A DNA stretch of 64,000 bases from Curvibacter sp. PAE-UM (GCF_001432305.1 NZ_KQ483358.1:2138102-2202101); one strand, 5' to 3'. Counted from the stretch's first letter, positions 17,311 to 25,276 are shown. The notes: generated by a model from the sequence alone, not told the origin. Made by a program: numbers and translations.

Positions 17311-18510
17311 TCAATTCGCGGAAACGGCCGGGCTGGTGCCAGCGGGCGAGGGCGCACGCAAGCCGGAAGCACAGCCCGAGCAGCCGATCTTGCCCAGGCG
17401 CCGGTGAAACAGCACCCGGGTTCCGGAGAGGATTTCCTCGCCGCAGTAGTCACACACGCTGTCGACCAGCAAATCCTCTTCGTCAAAGCCTTCGCGCATC
17501 ACATCGACGCCGCCGATGCGCCGTGGCCAGGGCTCTGACTTCACCATGTCGGGGCGGAAGACTTCCTCGTAGCGCGTCCAGCGGGCGATCTGCTCCGCGC
17601 TCAGGCCGTGCGAGCGCAGGGTTTCCTCCATGAGCTGCTGGCGGTAGTCGAACAGCTCGTTGGAGATGATCATCCAGTGGTGCGCGTTGCGTGGCCGGTC
17701 GCCCATGTAGACCTTCTCGCCGGTCATGCACTGCTTGAGGAAGGAGAACTGCTTGTCGATGGAGCGGTCCAGGGTCACGCCCTCGAAGAAATGGCGCAAA
17801 CGCTCGTCCTCGTAGACGCGGGCGTAGAACGCCTCCAGCACCTGCCGTACGACCCGGCCGTCGCCGAGTTCGGCCCACAGGGCGGGATCAGCCGGCGGAG
17901 GGCGGATCTCGTTGGCGCCGGTGGCGGCCGCCGGCGCGGGGAAGGGCCCGCGGACATCGAATTCATGGCCGAAGGCCGGTCCGCCGGCGGCCAGCTGCGC
18001 GCTGCCTAGCCAGTCCGGGCAGTAAGCCGCCTCGCCCGGAAGCAACTCGGCTTGCAGCAGGAAATCGCCCTCCGCCGGATGGCTGCTCAGTTCGAACTCG
18101 GCCTCGCGCGCGCCGGGTGCACCGACCAGGCGCAGACGGTCGCCCCGCTGGTACTTGATCTCGCTGGCCGCTTCAAACTGCAGCACCACGCGCCCGTCCC
18201 GGCTCACGCCGGCCTCGGTCAGCATGCAGCGCGTCACCATGTCTGCGGGCCGGCGCGGCTCCAGTTGCGCGTCGGCCTGCGGCTGGTACTTGCAAGCCAG
18301 CACATAACCGGCCTGGACCAGATGGTCGGGCAGGCCCTTGCGGGCTTCGGCTGGAGGCGTGGTGTCGCTGCATCGGACCATGCAGGTATGACAGGAGCCG
18401 CCCTTGCAGGAGAAGGGGATGTCGGCCCCGACGCGCAGCAGCGCGTCCAGCGCGGTCTCGCCGGGTTGCAGCGCCACGGCATGGGACTTGTAGCGTATCG
18501 TCGGATTCAT
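17311..18510 (-). CDS. 2Fe-2S ferredoxin / globin / zinc-ribbon fusion
   Basis: A 399-residue fusion. Residues 1-90 are a plant-type ferredoxin with C35, C40, C43 and C73 (SCKGGSCHTC, LACKYQP). Residues 95-190 resemble a diverged reductase-type beta barrel without a clear NAD domain. Residues 205-325 look like a truncated globin (VLEAFYARVYEDERLRHFFEG; proximal His candidate H277 or H278 in NAHHWMIISNELFDYR). The end has CDYC and CSGC, a probable zinc ribbon. Cluster, haem and metal together suggest sensing or electron transfer to haem-bound oxygen or NO. It sits between roadblock genes and uses ATG 18510. Domains are read by eye. Confidence 0.8.
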   Translation of the reverse strand: MNPTIRYKSHAVALQPGETALDALLRVGADIPFSCKGGSCHTCMVRCSDTTPPAEARKGLPDHLVQAGYVLACKYQPQADAQLEPRRPADMVTRCMLTEAGVSRDGRVVLQFEAASEIKYQRGDRLRLVGAPGAREAEFELSSHPAEGDFLLQAELLPGEAAYCPDWLGSAQLAAGGPAFGHEFDVRGPFPAPAAATGANEIRPPPADPALWAELGDGRVVRQVLEAFYARVYEDERLRHFFEGVTLDRSIDKQFSFLKQCMTGEKVYMGDRPRNAHHWMIISNELFDYRQQLMEETLRSHGLSAEQIARWTRYEEVFRPDMVKSEPWPRRIGGVDVMREGFDEEDLLVDSVCDYCGEEILSGTRVLFHRRLGKIGCSGCASGLRAPSPAGTSPAVSAN

Positions 18511-18518
18511 GTCTTTTC

Positions 18519-18920
18519 TCAGGCGGCAGCGGACAGCATCGCCAGATCAGCCGCTGTCTTGCGCGTGTCCAGGATGACCTTGCCCAGGTTGGCCTTCGGC
18601 GCTGCGGCCACGGCCAGCACGCCGGTTTTGCCAGCCCGTGTGAGCAGCAGCGGGCCGTGTTCGCCGTCCAGGATGATCTGGCGCAGTTCGCCGCGCTGGA
18701 CCTCGCTCGCCGCACGTGATGCCAGTGCGAGCAGGGAAGCGCACATGGCGCCAAAACGGTCGGCGTTGGCTTCGCTGGACAGCACCGCGGCCAGCGTCAG
18801 ACCATCATGCGATACCAGGGCCGAAGCCTCGATATGGTCAGACGTTGATTGCAGCGCGCGCAGCATGCCGCGCGCCTTGCTCATCAGGGCATCGGAACCT
18901 GCCAGTGCTGAAGAATTCAT
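18519..18920 (-). CDS. Roadblock/LC7-like protein B (133 aa)
   Basis: MglB-like small protein. Helix 1 (DALMSKARGMLRALQS) is followed by EASALVSHDGLTLAAVL, a long helix (FGAMCASLLALASRAASEV), then RQIILDGEHGPLLLTRAG and VLAVAAAPKANLGKVILDT, the classic roadblock order. ATG 18920 has AGGAGGT four bases upstream, which decides it over the GTG six bases earlier. It is 8 bases upstream of the ferredoxin-globin gene. Of the four roadblock-like genes here this is the clearest member. Confidence 0.8.
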   Translation of the reverse strand: MNSSALAGSDALMSKARGMLRALQSTSDHIEASALVSHDGLTLAAVLSSEANADRFGAMCASLLALASRAASEVQRGELRQIILDGEHGPLLLTRAGKTGVLAVAAAPKANLGKVILDTRKTAADLAMLSAAA

Positions 18921-19011
18921 GCTCACCTCCTTCGCTTGTATTTATTTTTCTGGTTGGGCGGGAGTTCATGGCCAATCCACGCTGTGGATGGCCACGAACT
19001 CCGGGGCGGCA

Positions 19012-19419
19012 TCAGAGTGCCGCTTCGATCTCAGGCATGGCCAGGCGCGACTTGGTCAGCACCATGCCCAGGTTGGCGCTCTTGCGGCAGACGAAGCAGG
19101 CCACCTGCTGTTGACGCTTGCCGCGGATGAAGACGTGGATCAGGTTGTCGCTGTTGACGATGATTTCCTGGAAATAGTGGTGGTCGTTGTTCTCGGGCAG
19201 GCCGCGCGCCTTGCGGAAGATCTTCTCGATGGCCGACACGTTGGGCCCCTGGAACAGGTCGGTGGTGGCGGCAGCCAGCAGCTCGAACACCTCGGTCGGA
19301 TGGGAGTCCACCGTCTTGATGCTCAGCACCATGCCCGAGGACAGGTCCACGTAGCCGGCGGCCACACAGTCGGGGATGGAAGTCACTGCCTTTTGCAGCA
19401 TGTTGTCCAGATTGCTCAT
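19012..19419 (-). CDS. Roadblock-like protein C2, downstream tandem copy (135 aa)
   Basis: Differs from copy C1 (19593-20000) at two residues (Ser for Gly in CRKSANLG, Ala for Val near the end). The pattern AAGYVDLSSGMVLSI, FELLAAATTDLFQG and FQEIIVNSDNLIHVFIRGK fits a roadblock-like fold, and ACFVCRK carries two cysteines. The repeated DNA ends at the ATG, so the region upstream differs from copy C1 and has no clear Shine-Dalgarno site. Its expression may be weak or depend on a different signal. Confidence 0.72.
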   Translation of the reverse strand: MSNLDNMLQKAVTSIPDCVAAGYVDLSSGMVLSIKTVDSHPTEVFELLAAATTDLFQGPNVSAIEKIFRKARGLPENNDHHYFQEIIVNSDNLIHVFIRGKRQQQVACFVCRKSANLGMVLTKSRLAMPEIEAAL

Positions 19420-19592
19420 TCGCGAAACTCGGTAATTTGATTTTTAAATTTTTGCCCCGGCATGGGCCGGGGGCTGCATGGTTCATGCATGAAGTGGGGA
19501 AGAAATACTCGGTTCAATCCATAGGCATATTCACACTTTCCAACGACGTTCTTTCTCTTGATGACGGTTTGTGATTTGCGGGGTGTGCGCTT
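19420..19592. other. Spacer between the two tandem copies
   Basis: 173 AT-richer bases with no gene. It holds a short perfect hairpin CCCCGGC/GCCGGGG at 19455-19472 with T and A runs beside it on the 19440 side. On the minus strand the hairpin is followed by A then T runs, so it is not a standard terminator. Confidence 0.5.
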
Positions 19593-20000
19593 TCAGAGCG
19601 CGGCTTCGATCTCAGGCATGACCAGGCGCGACTTGGTCAGCACCATGCCCAGGTTGGCGCCCTTGCGGCAGACGAAGCAGGCCACCTGCTGTTGACGCTT
19701 GCCGCGGATGAAGACGTGGATCAGGTTGTCGCTGTTGACGATGATTTCCTGGAAATAGTGGTGGTCGTTGTTCTCGGGCAGGCCGCGCGCCTTGCGGAAG
19801 ATCTTCTCGATGGCCGACACGTTGGGCCCCTGGAACAGGTCGGTGGTGGCGGCAGCCAGCAGCTCGAACACCTCGGTCGGATGGGAGTCCACCGTCTTGA
19901 TGCTCAGCACCATGCCCGAGGACAGGTCCACGTAGCCGGCGGCCACACAGTCGGGGATGGAAGTCACTGCCTTTTGCAGCATGTTGTCCAGATTGCTCAT
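19593..20000 (-). CDS. Roadblock-like protein C1, upstream tandem copy (135 aa)
   Basis: First copy of the pair, with GAGGAG well placed before its ATG at 20000, so it is the better expressed on sequence grounds. It starts 56 bases after the ATPase-phosphatase gene. Residues 18-45 and 80-125 form the likely beta sheet, with a helix between them (PTEVFELLAAATTDLF). Compared with MglB-type roadblocks it has an extra charged loop (RKARGLPENNDHHYF). Function unknown; by neighbours, a partner or regulator of the small GTPase. Confidence 0.75.
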   Translation of the reverse strand: MSNLDNMLQKAVTSIPDCVAAGYVDLSSGMVLSIKTVDSHPTEVFELLAAATTDLFQGPNVSAIEKIFRKARGLPENNDHHYFQEIIVNSDNLIHVFIRGKRQQQVACFVCRKGANLGMVLTKSRLVMPEIEAAL

Positions 20001-20056
20001 GTTGTCTCCTCAGTCTTGTTGAATCACACTTGCACACAAAACCCTGCTCGTTGGCC

Positions 20057-21406
20057 TCACAGGGCGAATTCAGTTGTCACCGGCTGGGAACGCGCCGGCA
20101 TGGCTTTGAGCCGGTCGGCAAAATCCGCCAGGAAATCGACCTGGGCCTGGGACTGGATCATTCCGGGCTCCAGGCGCCGCACGAACTCAATGGCCTCAAC
20201 GGCCGAAGCGGCCGTCCCGGCGCGCCACAGCCGGTAGGCGGCCAGAACGGTCCCCGTGCGTCCCAGTCCGGCCTTGCAGTGCACGGCGATCACTTCCTCG
20301 TTGGCCACGAAGTGGTCCATCTCCTGGCACAGGCGCAGCATCTGATCGTCCGCGGGGGCATGCATGTCCGGGATCGGGCTGGCGTGGCAGGCGATGCCAT
20401 AGCCCTCGGCCAGTTCGGAAGGAAATGGGTTTTCTGTCAGGGAAACCAGCCGCGTCACACCCACTTCGCGCAAGGCGGCCAGGTCGTAATCCACATCGCG
20501 CACGATGCCGGGCAGCGGGGCGCCCGCAACCCGGCCTTTGATGAGCCAGACAAAACCGCGCGGTCCGTACGAGGCTGGCTTGGCGTCCGGCCGGTCGGCC
20601 AGCGGAGCAGGCAGTGCCTGGATTGACGGTGAGGCACCGCCTGCGTCCTCGTCCTCGCTGGCGGCCGTGCCGTCTTCGGGGCAGGAGCCGGTGCGGATGT
20701 AGTTGCGTGCTGCCTCGCTGCTGGGGGCCTGGAAGAAGTGCGGCGTGTCACTGCATTCCTGGGTGACGCCGTTGGCAATCAGTACGACCCGGTCAGCCAT
20801 CTTGCGGGCGTAGGCCTGGTTGTGCGAGACCACCAGCAGGGCGCGGTCCTGCGCCAGTTCGTGGATCATCTGGTGCAGGGGTGGGACTTCGCCTTCGGGC
20901 AGGCCGGTGGTCGGCTCGTCGATCATCAGCAGAGCGGGTTCGCTCAGCGCCTGTCGCAGGATGGCGATACCGCGCTGCTGGGCTGCCGAGTACCGCACAA
21001 CCTTTTCATCGAGCTTGTCCAGCAGGTGTGCCTGGCCGGTGCGATGCAGCAGGGCCGCGATCTTCTCGCGCTGCTGCAGCCGGGTCAGGCGGGCGCGGTC
21101 CTTCATCTCGAACACCAGGTTGTCCCACACGGTGGAGATCAGGAACTGGGATTTCTGCATCACCATGGTCGGCCGGTTGTCGTTGCCGAGTTCCTGGCCG
21201 CGGTAACGCGCCTGGCCCCAGGTTCGCAGGGAGGGGTTGTTGCTGTTGTAGCCGGCCAGCGTGCGCAGCAGGGTGGACTTGCCCGTGCCGGCGGGACCAA
21301 GCAGCGCCATGCAACCGCGCGCCGGCACTTCGAAATCGATGTCGCGCAGCACGACCTTGTCGCCGTAGGCTACGCCAAAGTTGACCAGTTCGAGGACGGC
21401 GCTCAA
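20057..21406 (-). CDS. ABC ATPase fused to a Cys-dependent tyrosine/dual-specificity phosphatase
   Basis: 449 residues. Residues 1-235 are an ABC ATPase: Walker A GPAGTGKST (37-45), Walker B LLMIDEPTTG (159-168), H-loop His195. The signature is degenerate (RYSAAQQRG instead of LSGGQ). An acidic linker (about 240-280) leads to a phosphatase with the CX5R loop HCKAGLGRTG, nucleophile C377 and R383. No partner permease is nearby. Start is TTG 21406, overlapping the GTPase stop and preceded by AGGGGGT. I know of no standard protein of this layout. It may dephosphorylate a protein in this signalling set, with the ATPase as a switch. Confidence 0.85.
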   Translation of the reverse strand: MSAVLELVNFGVAYGDKVVLRDIDFEVPARGCMALLGPAGTGKSTLLRTLAGYNSNNPSLRTWGQARYRGQELGNDNRPTMVMQKSQFLISTVWDNLVFEMKDRARLTRLQQREKIAALLHRTGQAHLLDKLDEKVVRYSAAQQRGIAILRQALSEPALLMIDEPTTGLPEGEVPPLHQMIHELAQDRALLVVSHNQAYARKMADRVVLIANGVTQECSDTPHFFQAPSSEAARNYIRTGSCPEDGTAASEDEDAGGASPSIQALPAPLADRPDAKPASYGPRGFVWLIKGRVAGAPLPGIVRDVDYDLAALREVGVTRLVSLTENPFPSELAEGYGIACHASPIPDMHAPADDQMLRLCQEMDHFVANEEVIAVHCKAGLGRTGTVLAAYRLWRAGTAASAVEAIEFVRRLEPGMIQSQAQVDFLADFADRLKAMPARSQPVTTEFAL

Positions 21407-21987
21407 GCGGTTACCCCCTTGCGCTGCCGGATCGGAAAGCGCTCTGCCATTTCAAGCAGCCCTGTGAGGGCCGCCAGCAGCCCGCGTACCTGTGTGCGTT
21501 CGCGTGCATCGACCTGAAAGACGGGTGGCAGGATGTCCATGAACTTGCACGGGTGCTGCCGCAGATGGTCGCGGTAGCGGTCCAGCGGGACCAGCGGGTT
21601 CTTGTCGACATGCGTGATGCCCACGACCATGGGCATCTTTTGCGTGGTGAGGCGCGTTTCCAGCGCTCTCAGGTAGTGGTCGAGGTCGGCGACTGGATCA
21701 GGGTTGGCGTGATTGACGAACAGCACCAGGCCCCGGCATTGCATGAGCAGGATGTCCCACATGAAATCGAAGCGGTCCTGCCCGGGGGCGCCACACAGGC
21801 GCAGCTTGTCGTTGTCGGAAAGGTGCAGCACCCCGACGTCCATGGCCACGGTCGTATGCGATTTCAGCCGGGCTGTCTCGTCGGTGGCCGCTGCGTCGGT
21901 ATCGACCACCCCGATGTCGGAAATGCTGCGGATGGCGCAGGTCTTGCCTGAACCCACCGAACCCATGAAAAGTACGCCCCATTCCAC
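21403..21987 (-). CDS. Small GTPase, CvnD/MglA-like
   Basis: 194-residue Ras-like protein. G1 is GSVGSGKT (9-16), the switch I threonine is in KSHTTVAMDVG, G3 is GAPGQDRFDFMW in place of DxxG, and G4 is THVDK. This pattern, including the PGQ switch II, is that of the conservon GTPases (CvnD) and relatives of MglA, which pair with roadblock proteins. Start is GTG 21987, 15 bases after the upstream gene; the stop overlaps the TTG of the ATPase-phosphatase gene. It is probably the central switch of the cluster. Confidence 0.88.
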   Translation of the reverse strand: MEWGVLFMGSVGSGKTCAIRSISDIGVVDTDAAATDETARLKSHTTVAMDVGVLHLSDNDKLRLCGAPGQDRFDFMWDILLMQCRGLVLFVNHANPDPVADLDHYLRALETRLTTQKMPMVVGITHVDKNPLVPLDRYRDHLRQHPCKFMDILPPVFQVDARERTQVRGLLAALTGLLEMAERFPIRQRKGVTA

Positions 21988-22002
21988 GCTATACGCCCCG
22001 TT

Positions 22003-22371
22003 TCAGTTCTTCGCAGCCAGGCGCTGCCAGATTTTGGTGATGAAGGAATCGTGTGGCGATTCCGTGAGTTCCGCGGGGCGACTGTCGTTGGCGGCTGGTG
22101 CCTGGGCGGTCGGTTGCCCCCCGGGCTGGGCCTGCAGGTTCAGGCAGCCTTGCGCGTGCAGCAACAACAGGATGTCCAGCACCCTTTCCTTGGGCAGTTC
22201 CAGGATGCGCGCGATGATGACGCCTGCGGTGGCACGCCAGGAGAGCAGCGCGCAGATGCGCGCCATGTCCACCATGTCTTCGGGCGGCAGTTGTGGAATG
22301 TTCGGCCAGTTCGTGAGGCGCAACAGAGAGAACTGGATCTCGTGCGCGCTGGTCGGTGCCGTTGCATTCAT
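22003..22371 (-). CDS. Possible DUF742/winged-helix-like partner (122 aa)
   Basis: First gene of the cluster. Residues 10-80 look like a compact helical domain (FSLLRLTNWPNIPQL, RICALLSWRATAGVIIARI, LPKERVLDILLLLHAQGC), followed by a polar tail. The layout is compatible with a winged helix such as CvnC/DUF742, which precedes CvnD in conservons, but the sequence match is weak. ATG 22371 is chosen because codons upstream read as low-complexity sequence. A promoter lies about 250 bases upstream. Confidence 0.6.
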   Translation of the reverse strand: MNATAPTSAHEIQFSLLRLTNWPNIPQLPPEDMVDMARICALLSWRATAGVIIARILELPKERVLDILLLLHAQGCLNLQAQPGGQPTAQAPAANDSRPAELTESPHDSFITKIWQRLAAKN

Positions 22372-22689
22372 GCGCGCAGCCTCCCGGCCTGCCCGGCCAG
22401 ATGGGGGCGCCGCGCGCGGGCGGATCGCGCGCTCCGGACTTGTCCGGTGATGTTCTGGTGCGTCATGTCCCCGAGTGCTTCCTGCGTACGCAGGCCGGAA
22501 ATTCCGGCTTGCTTCGTTCATTCCAGCCGGCACATTCAGATGCGCCGGCGTGTCATGTTGCGAGGCAGGTTCGGGGCCTCAAGAAAATGCGACCTGTACC
22601 AATGTCAGAGTCGTATCAGTGCTTATTATTCAATTCGGTAACAATCAGTCAACCCCTTGGGGTATTTTGATACGTTAAGTTACGTGCTG
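22372..22689. other. Intergenic region with the cluster promoter
   Basis: 318 bases without a convincing gene. The part near 22630 is AT-rich and holds the minus-strand promoter given separately. The 245-base transcribed leader is GC-rich. I see no clear riboswitch or terminator. Confidence 0.5.
22625..22652 (-). promoter_or_regulatory. Sigma-70-like promoter of the roadblock/GTPase cluster
   Basis: Minus strand: TTGACT at 22652-22647, a 16-base spacer, AATAAT at 22630-22625; both hexamers match consensus at 5 of 6. A start near 22617 would give a leader of about 245 bases before the first gene. No other promoter of this quality was noticed before 16230. Confidence 0.55.
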
Positions 22690-23292
22690 TTACATGCGGG
22701 TCGGCTGCACGGCCCGGATGATGTCGGCCGCCAGCTCGGCCAGCTTGCGGCGCTGGGTGCGCGCCGTCTTGCGCAGCAGCTCGAAGGCCTGAGGTCGCGG
22801 CAGTTGTTGCTGCGCCATGATGATGCCGACCGCCACGCTGATGTCTCGCTCGGAGTCCAATGCAGCCTGCAGCTGCGCCCGCGTTTCCCGCAGTTCCTGC
22901 AGTTCATCGGCACGGGACAGGGCGGCCTGGATGGCGGGCAGGAGTTGCGAAATGTCCAGCGGCTTGACCAGATAGCCCAGGGCGCCGAGGTGGTTGGCCT
23001 GGCCGATCATGTCCGGTTCGCTGTAGGCGCTGAGCATGACAAAGGGGATGTGGTCCAGTTCACGCAGTCGCCGTGCCAGGGTCAGGCCATCCCGCCCGCT
23101 CATGCGGATGTCCACGATGGCCAGGTCGGGGCGCTGGCCGCTGGCCAGCAGCACTTCGGCTTCTTCGGCGGATTCGGCCATGCTGACAAGGTAGCCCGCA
23201 TGCTGCAGACCCCTGCTCAGGGTCGAAAGCACGAGCCGGTCGTCGTCAACCAGCAGGAGGTGAATGGGCGCGGGCTGGTCGGGGGCGGTCAT
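22690..23292 (-). CDS. Response regulator with ANTAR RNA-binding domain (PdtaR-like)
   Basis: 200 residues: receiver domain (LLVDDDRLV, phospho-acceptor in AIVDIRMSGRDG, then MLSAYSE) joined by a coiled segment to a C-terminal ANTAR domain (VGIIMAQQQLPRPQAFELL, RRKLAELAADII). ANTAR proteins bind paired RNA hairpins and prevent transcription termination, so its targets should be leader RNAs. It overlaps the kinase gene by 4 bases, an obvious cognate pair. The order kinase then ANTAR regulator recalls PdtaS/PdtaR. Confidence 0.92.
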   Translation of the reverse strand: MTAPDQPAPIHLLLVDDDRLVLSTLSRGLQHAGYLVSMAESAEEAEVLLASGQRPDLAIVDIRMSGRDGLTLARRLRELDHIPFVMLSAYSEPDMIGQANHLGALGYLVKPLDISQLLPAIQAALSRADELQELRETRAQLQAALDSERDISVAVGIIMAQQQLPRPQAFELLRKTARTQRRKLAELAADIIRAVQPTRM

Positions 23293-25193
23293 GCCGGGTT
23301 CTTTTCCAGATGAAGTACCGGAGGGGAGATTGCCAGCCGGGTGAGAACTTCGTTTTCACGCTGTTCCCGGGTCAGCCGGGCGCCCTCGCGCGGCATCAGT
23401 GAGGCCACCAGTTGCAAGCCGGCGTGGTGCGCGGTCGGGCGATCGGTGTTGGAGCGCAAATGGCCCGAGTTTCGGATGTCTACCTGGATGGTCTCGGGCT
23501 CTTCGCCTTTTCGCAGCGTCACGCTGACGTGGCCGTGGGTCTTGCCGCCATGCTTGACGGCGTTGACCAGCAGTTCATTGAGCACCAGGGCGATCGGGAC
23601 GGCCTCTTTTTCGGTAACGATGCCGGGAGTCCAGCAGGCCGGGATATCGACGGCGATGGGTGTCTGCCAGACCGACTGGACATCGGCGGCGATGGCGCTG
23701 GTCAACTCGCACAGGCGCACGGTGTCCATGGAGGCGTGGCCCTGCAGGCCATGCAGCACGGCAATGCTGCGGATCTGGCCCATGACCTGGTTGATGGCCT
23801 CGGTCGTCTGCGGGTTGTCCTGCGCAAACAGGCGCAGCAGGCCGGAAATGCCCTGCAGGTTGTTCTTGATGCGGTGGTGAACCTCCCGCACCAGCGCATC
23901 ACGCTGGGCCAGCTGGGCCACCTGGGCGGCCGCCTCCTGGGCTTCCCGCTCTTTGCGGTAAGAGATATCGGTGTGCGTGACGACGTAATTGGTGATGACG
24001 CCGTCTTCGTTCTTCACGGCGGTGCAGGTCAGCCATTGCGGGAAGACCTCGCCATTTTTGCGCCGGTGCCAGACCTCGTCGTTCCAGACGCCACGTTCTT
24101 GTCCGGTGCGCCAGGCATTTTCGTAGAAGCTGCTTGGATGCCGGTCCGAGCGCATGAAGGCGGTGGTCTGGCCCACCACTTCTTCATTGCGGTAACCCAT
24201 GATGCGCGTGAAGCTCTGGTTGGTGCGCAGGATGCGCATCTGGGCGTCGGTGACGATCATGCCTTCCTGGCATTCGAAGGCGGTGGCAGCGATGCGCAGG
24301 TCGGACTCGGCATGCCTGTAGCCCTTGATGAGCAGGGCCAGAAACATGATCATCAGCCAGCTGAAGGTCACGAAGAACCAGCCATCGACCAGCCGGGTTT
24401 GGACGTCCGGATGGGCCAGGAACCCCGTGTTGTCATGGATGCTCAGCATGGCTTGTACGCTGATCGTGCACAGGACCAGGATGGCGCCATGCGGCCCCAG
24501 CCGGACGGCCGCCCAGAAGGCCATGGGCAGCAGCCAGTAGCCCTTGAGGACAAAACTGTCGAGTTCCTGGGTCAGCCATCCCTGGAACACGAGCTGGCCC
24601 GCCAGCAAGGTCAGGCCCAGGAGCAGGGCGGCTTCGGTCCAGCGCCGCCTGTCCTTCAACTCGCCAGGGTCTTGCCGCCATATCAGCAGCAGGGGAGTGA
24701 CGAGCATGATGCCGAGCGCATCACCGATCACCCACTGCACCATGTTTCGGCCCAGGTCGCTGGAGGACAGGCTGCCCGTGGCGGTCATGCTGCCGATGCC
24801 GGCGAGGGCACTCAGCGCGCTGGCCGGAATGGCTGCCCATACCGTCAGGCGGGCGTAGTCGCCCAGGGTGTCGAGGTCAGGGTTGAATCTGGCATCGCGC
24901 CGCAGCAACCAGTTGCCCAGCAGCGCACCCAGGGTGGCGCCGCCTGCGCTCGCTGCGGCTGCAGGCAGGGCAAGGCCCAGCATCAGCTCGGAGACGAGTG
25001 CACCCGCAAAAATCCCCCAGGCCAGGCGGGTGCCACCCAGAAGCAGGACGGCCAGGGCCCAGCCGCTGGCGGGCCAGAACGTGCCAATGACCCCGGCAAG
25101 GGAAAAGAACTTCAGAGCCAGCTGGGCCAGCACGGTGTAGACCGCAGCGACGCCCAGCAGCCTGAGTGCAAAGGGGAGATTCTGTATCTTCAA
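23289..25193 (-). CDS. MASE1-PAS histidine kinase, HisKA_2 type (PdtaS-like)
   Basis: 634 residues. The N-terminal 280 residues hold about eight membrane helices with the MASE1 signature FWPASGWALAVLLLGG. A PAS/PAC unit follows (residues 300-420; RTNQSFTRIMGYRNEEV). The kinase core is HisKA_2, with phospho-acceptor in EVHHRIKNNLQGISGLL and an HATPase with LVLNELLVNAVKHGG. Such kinases often serve ANTAR regulators. Start is TTG 25193 with GGAG 5 bases upstream; the next methionine is deep inside MASE1. It diverges from rlmD across about 83 bases. Confidence 0.9.
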   Translation of the reverse strand: MKIQNLPFALRLLGVAAVYTVLAQLALKFFSLAGVIGTFWPASGWALAVLLLGGTRLAWGIFAGALVSELMLGLALPAAAASAGGATLGALLGNWLLRRDARFNPDLDTLGDYARLTVWAAIPASALSALAGIGSMTATGSLSSSDLGRNMVQWVIGDALGIMLVTPLLLIWRQDPGELKDRRRWTEAALLLGLTLLAGQLVFQGWLTQELDSFVLKGYWLLPMAFWAAVRLGPHGAILVLCTISVQAMLSIHDNTGFLAHPDVQTRLVDGWFFVTFSWLMIMFLALLIKGYRHAESDLRIAATAFECQEGMIVTDAQMRILRTNQSFTRIMGYRNEEVVGQTTAFMRSDRHPSSFYENAWRTGQERGVWNDEVWHRRKNGEVFPQWLTCTAVKNEDGVITNYVVTHTDISYRKEREAQEAAAQVAQLAQRDALVREVHHRIKNNLQGISGLLRLFAQDNPQTTEAINQVMGQIRSIAVLHGLQGHASMDTVRLCELTSAIAADVQSVWQTPIAVDIPACWTPGIVTEKEAVPIALVLNELLVNAVKHGGKTHGHVSVTLRKGEEPETIQVDIRNSGHLRSNTDRPTAHHAGLQLVASLMPREGARLTREQRENEVLTRLAISPPVLHLEKNPA

Positions 25194-25276
25194 GCCTGCT
25201 CCGGGGCCATGTCTTGTGATCGATGAAGCAGCAAAGCCTGCCGCTTTTGCAGTTTAACCTCGGGGACAATAGCGGC

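Larger units (their letters stand above)
19012..20000 (-). repeat. Recent tandem duplication of a 408-bp gene (offset 581 bp)
   Basis: 19012-19419 and 19593-20000 align without gaps. I find four mismatches, at 19018, 19021, 19040 and 19080 of the first copy, all within 70 bases of the stop codon. The remaining roughly 340 bases are identical. Two changes are silent and two alter one residue each. Clustering at one end suggests gene conversion or a chimeric duplication. Confidence 0.95.

Noticed and set aside
19455..19472. Hairpin between the tandem roadblock copies as a terminator
   Set aside because: On the transcribed strand it is followed by A then T runs rather than an immediate T run, so it is not a standard terminator.
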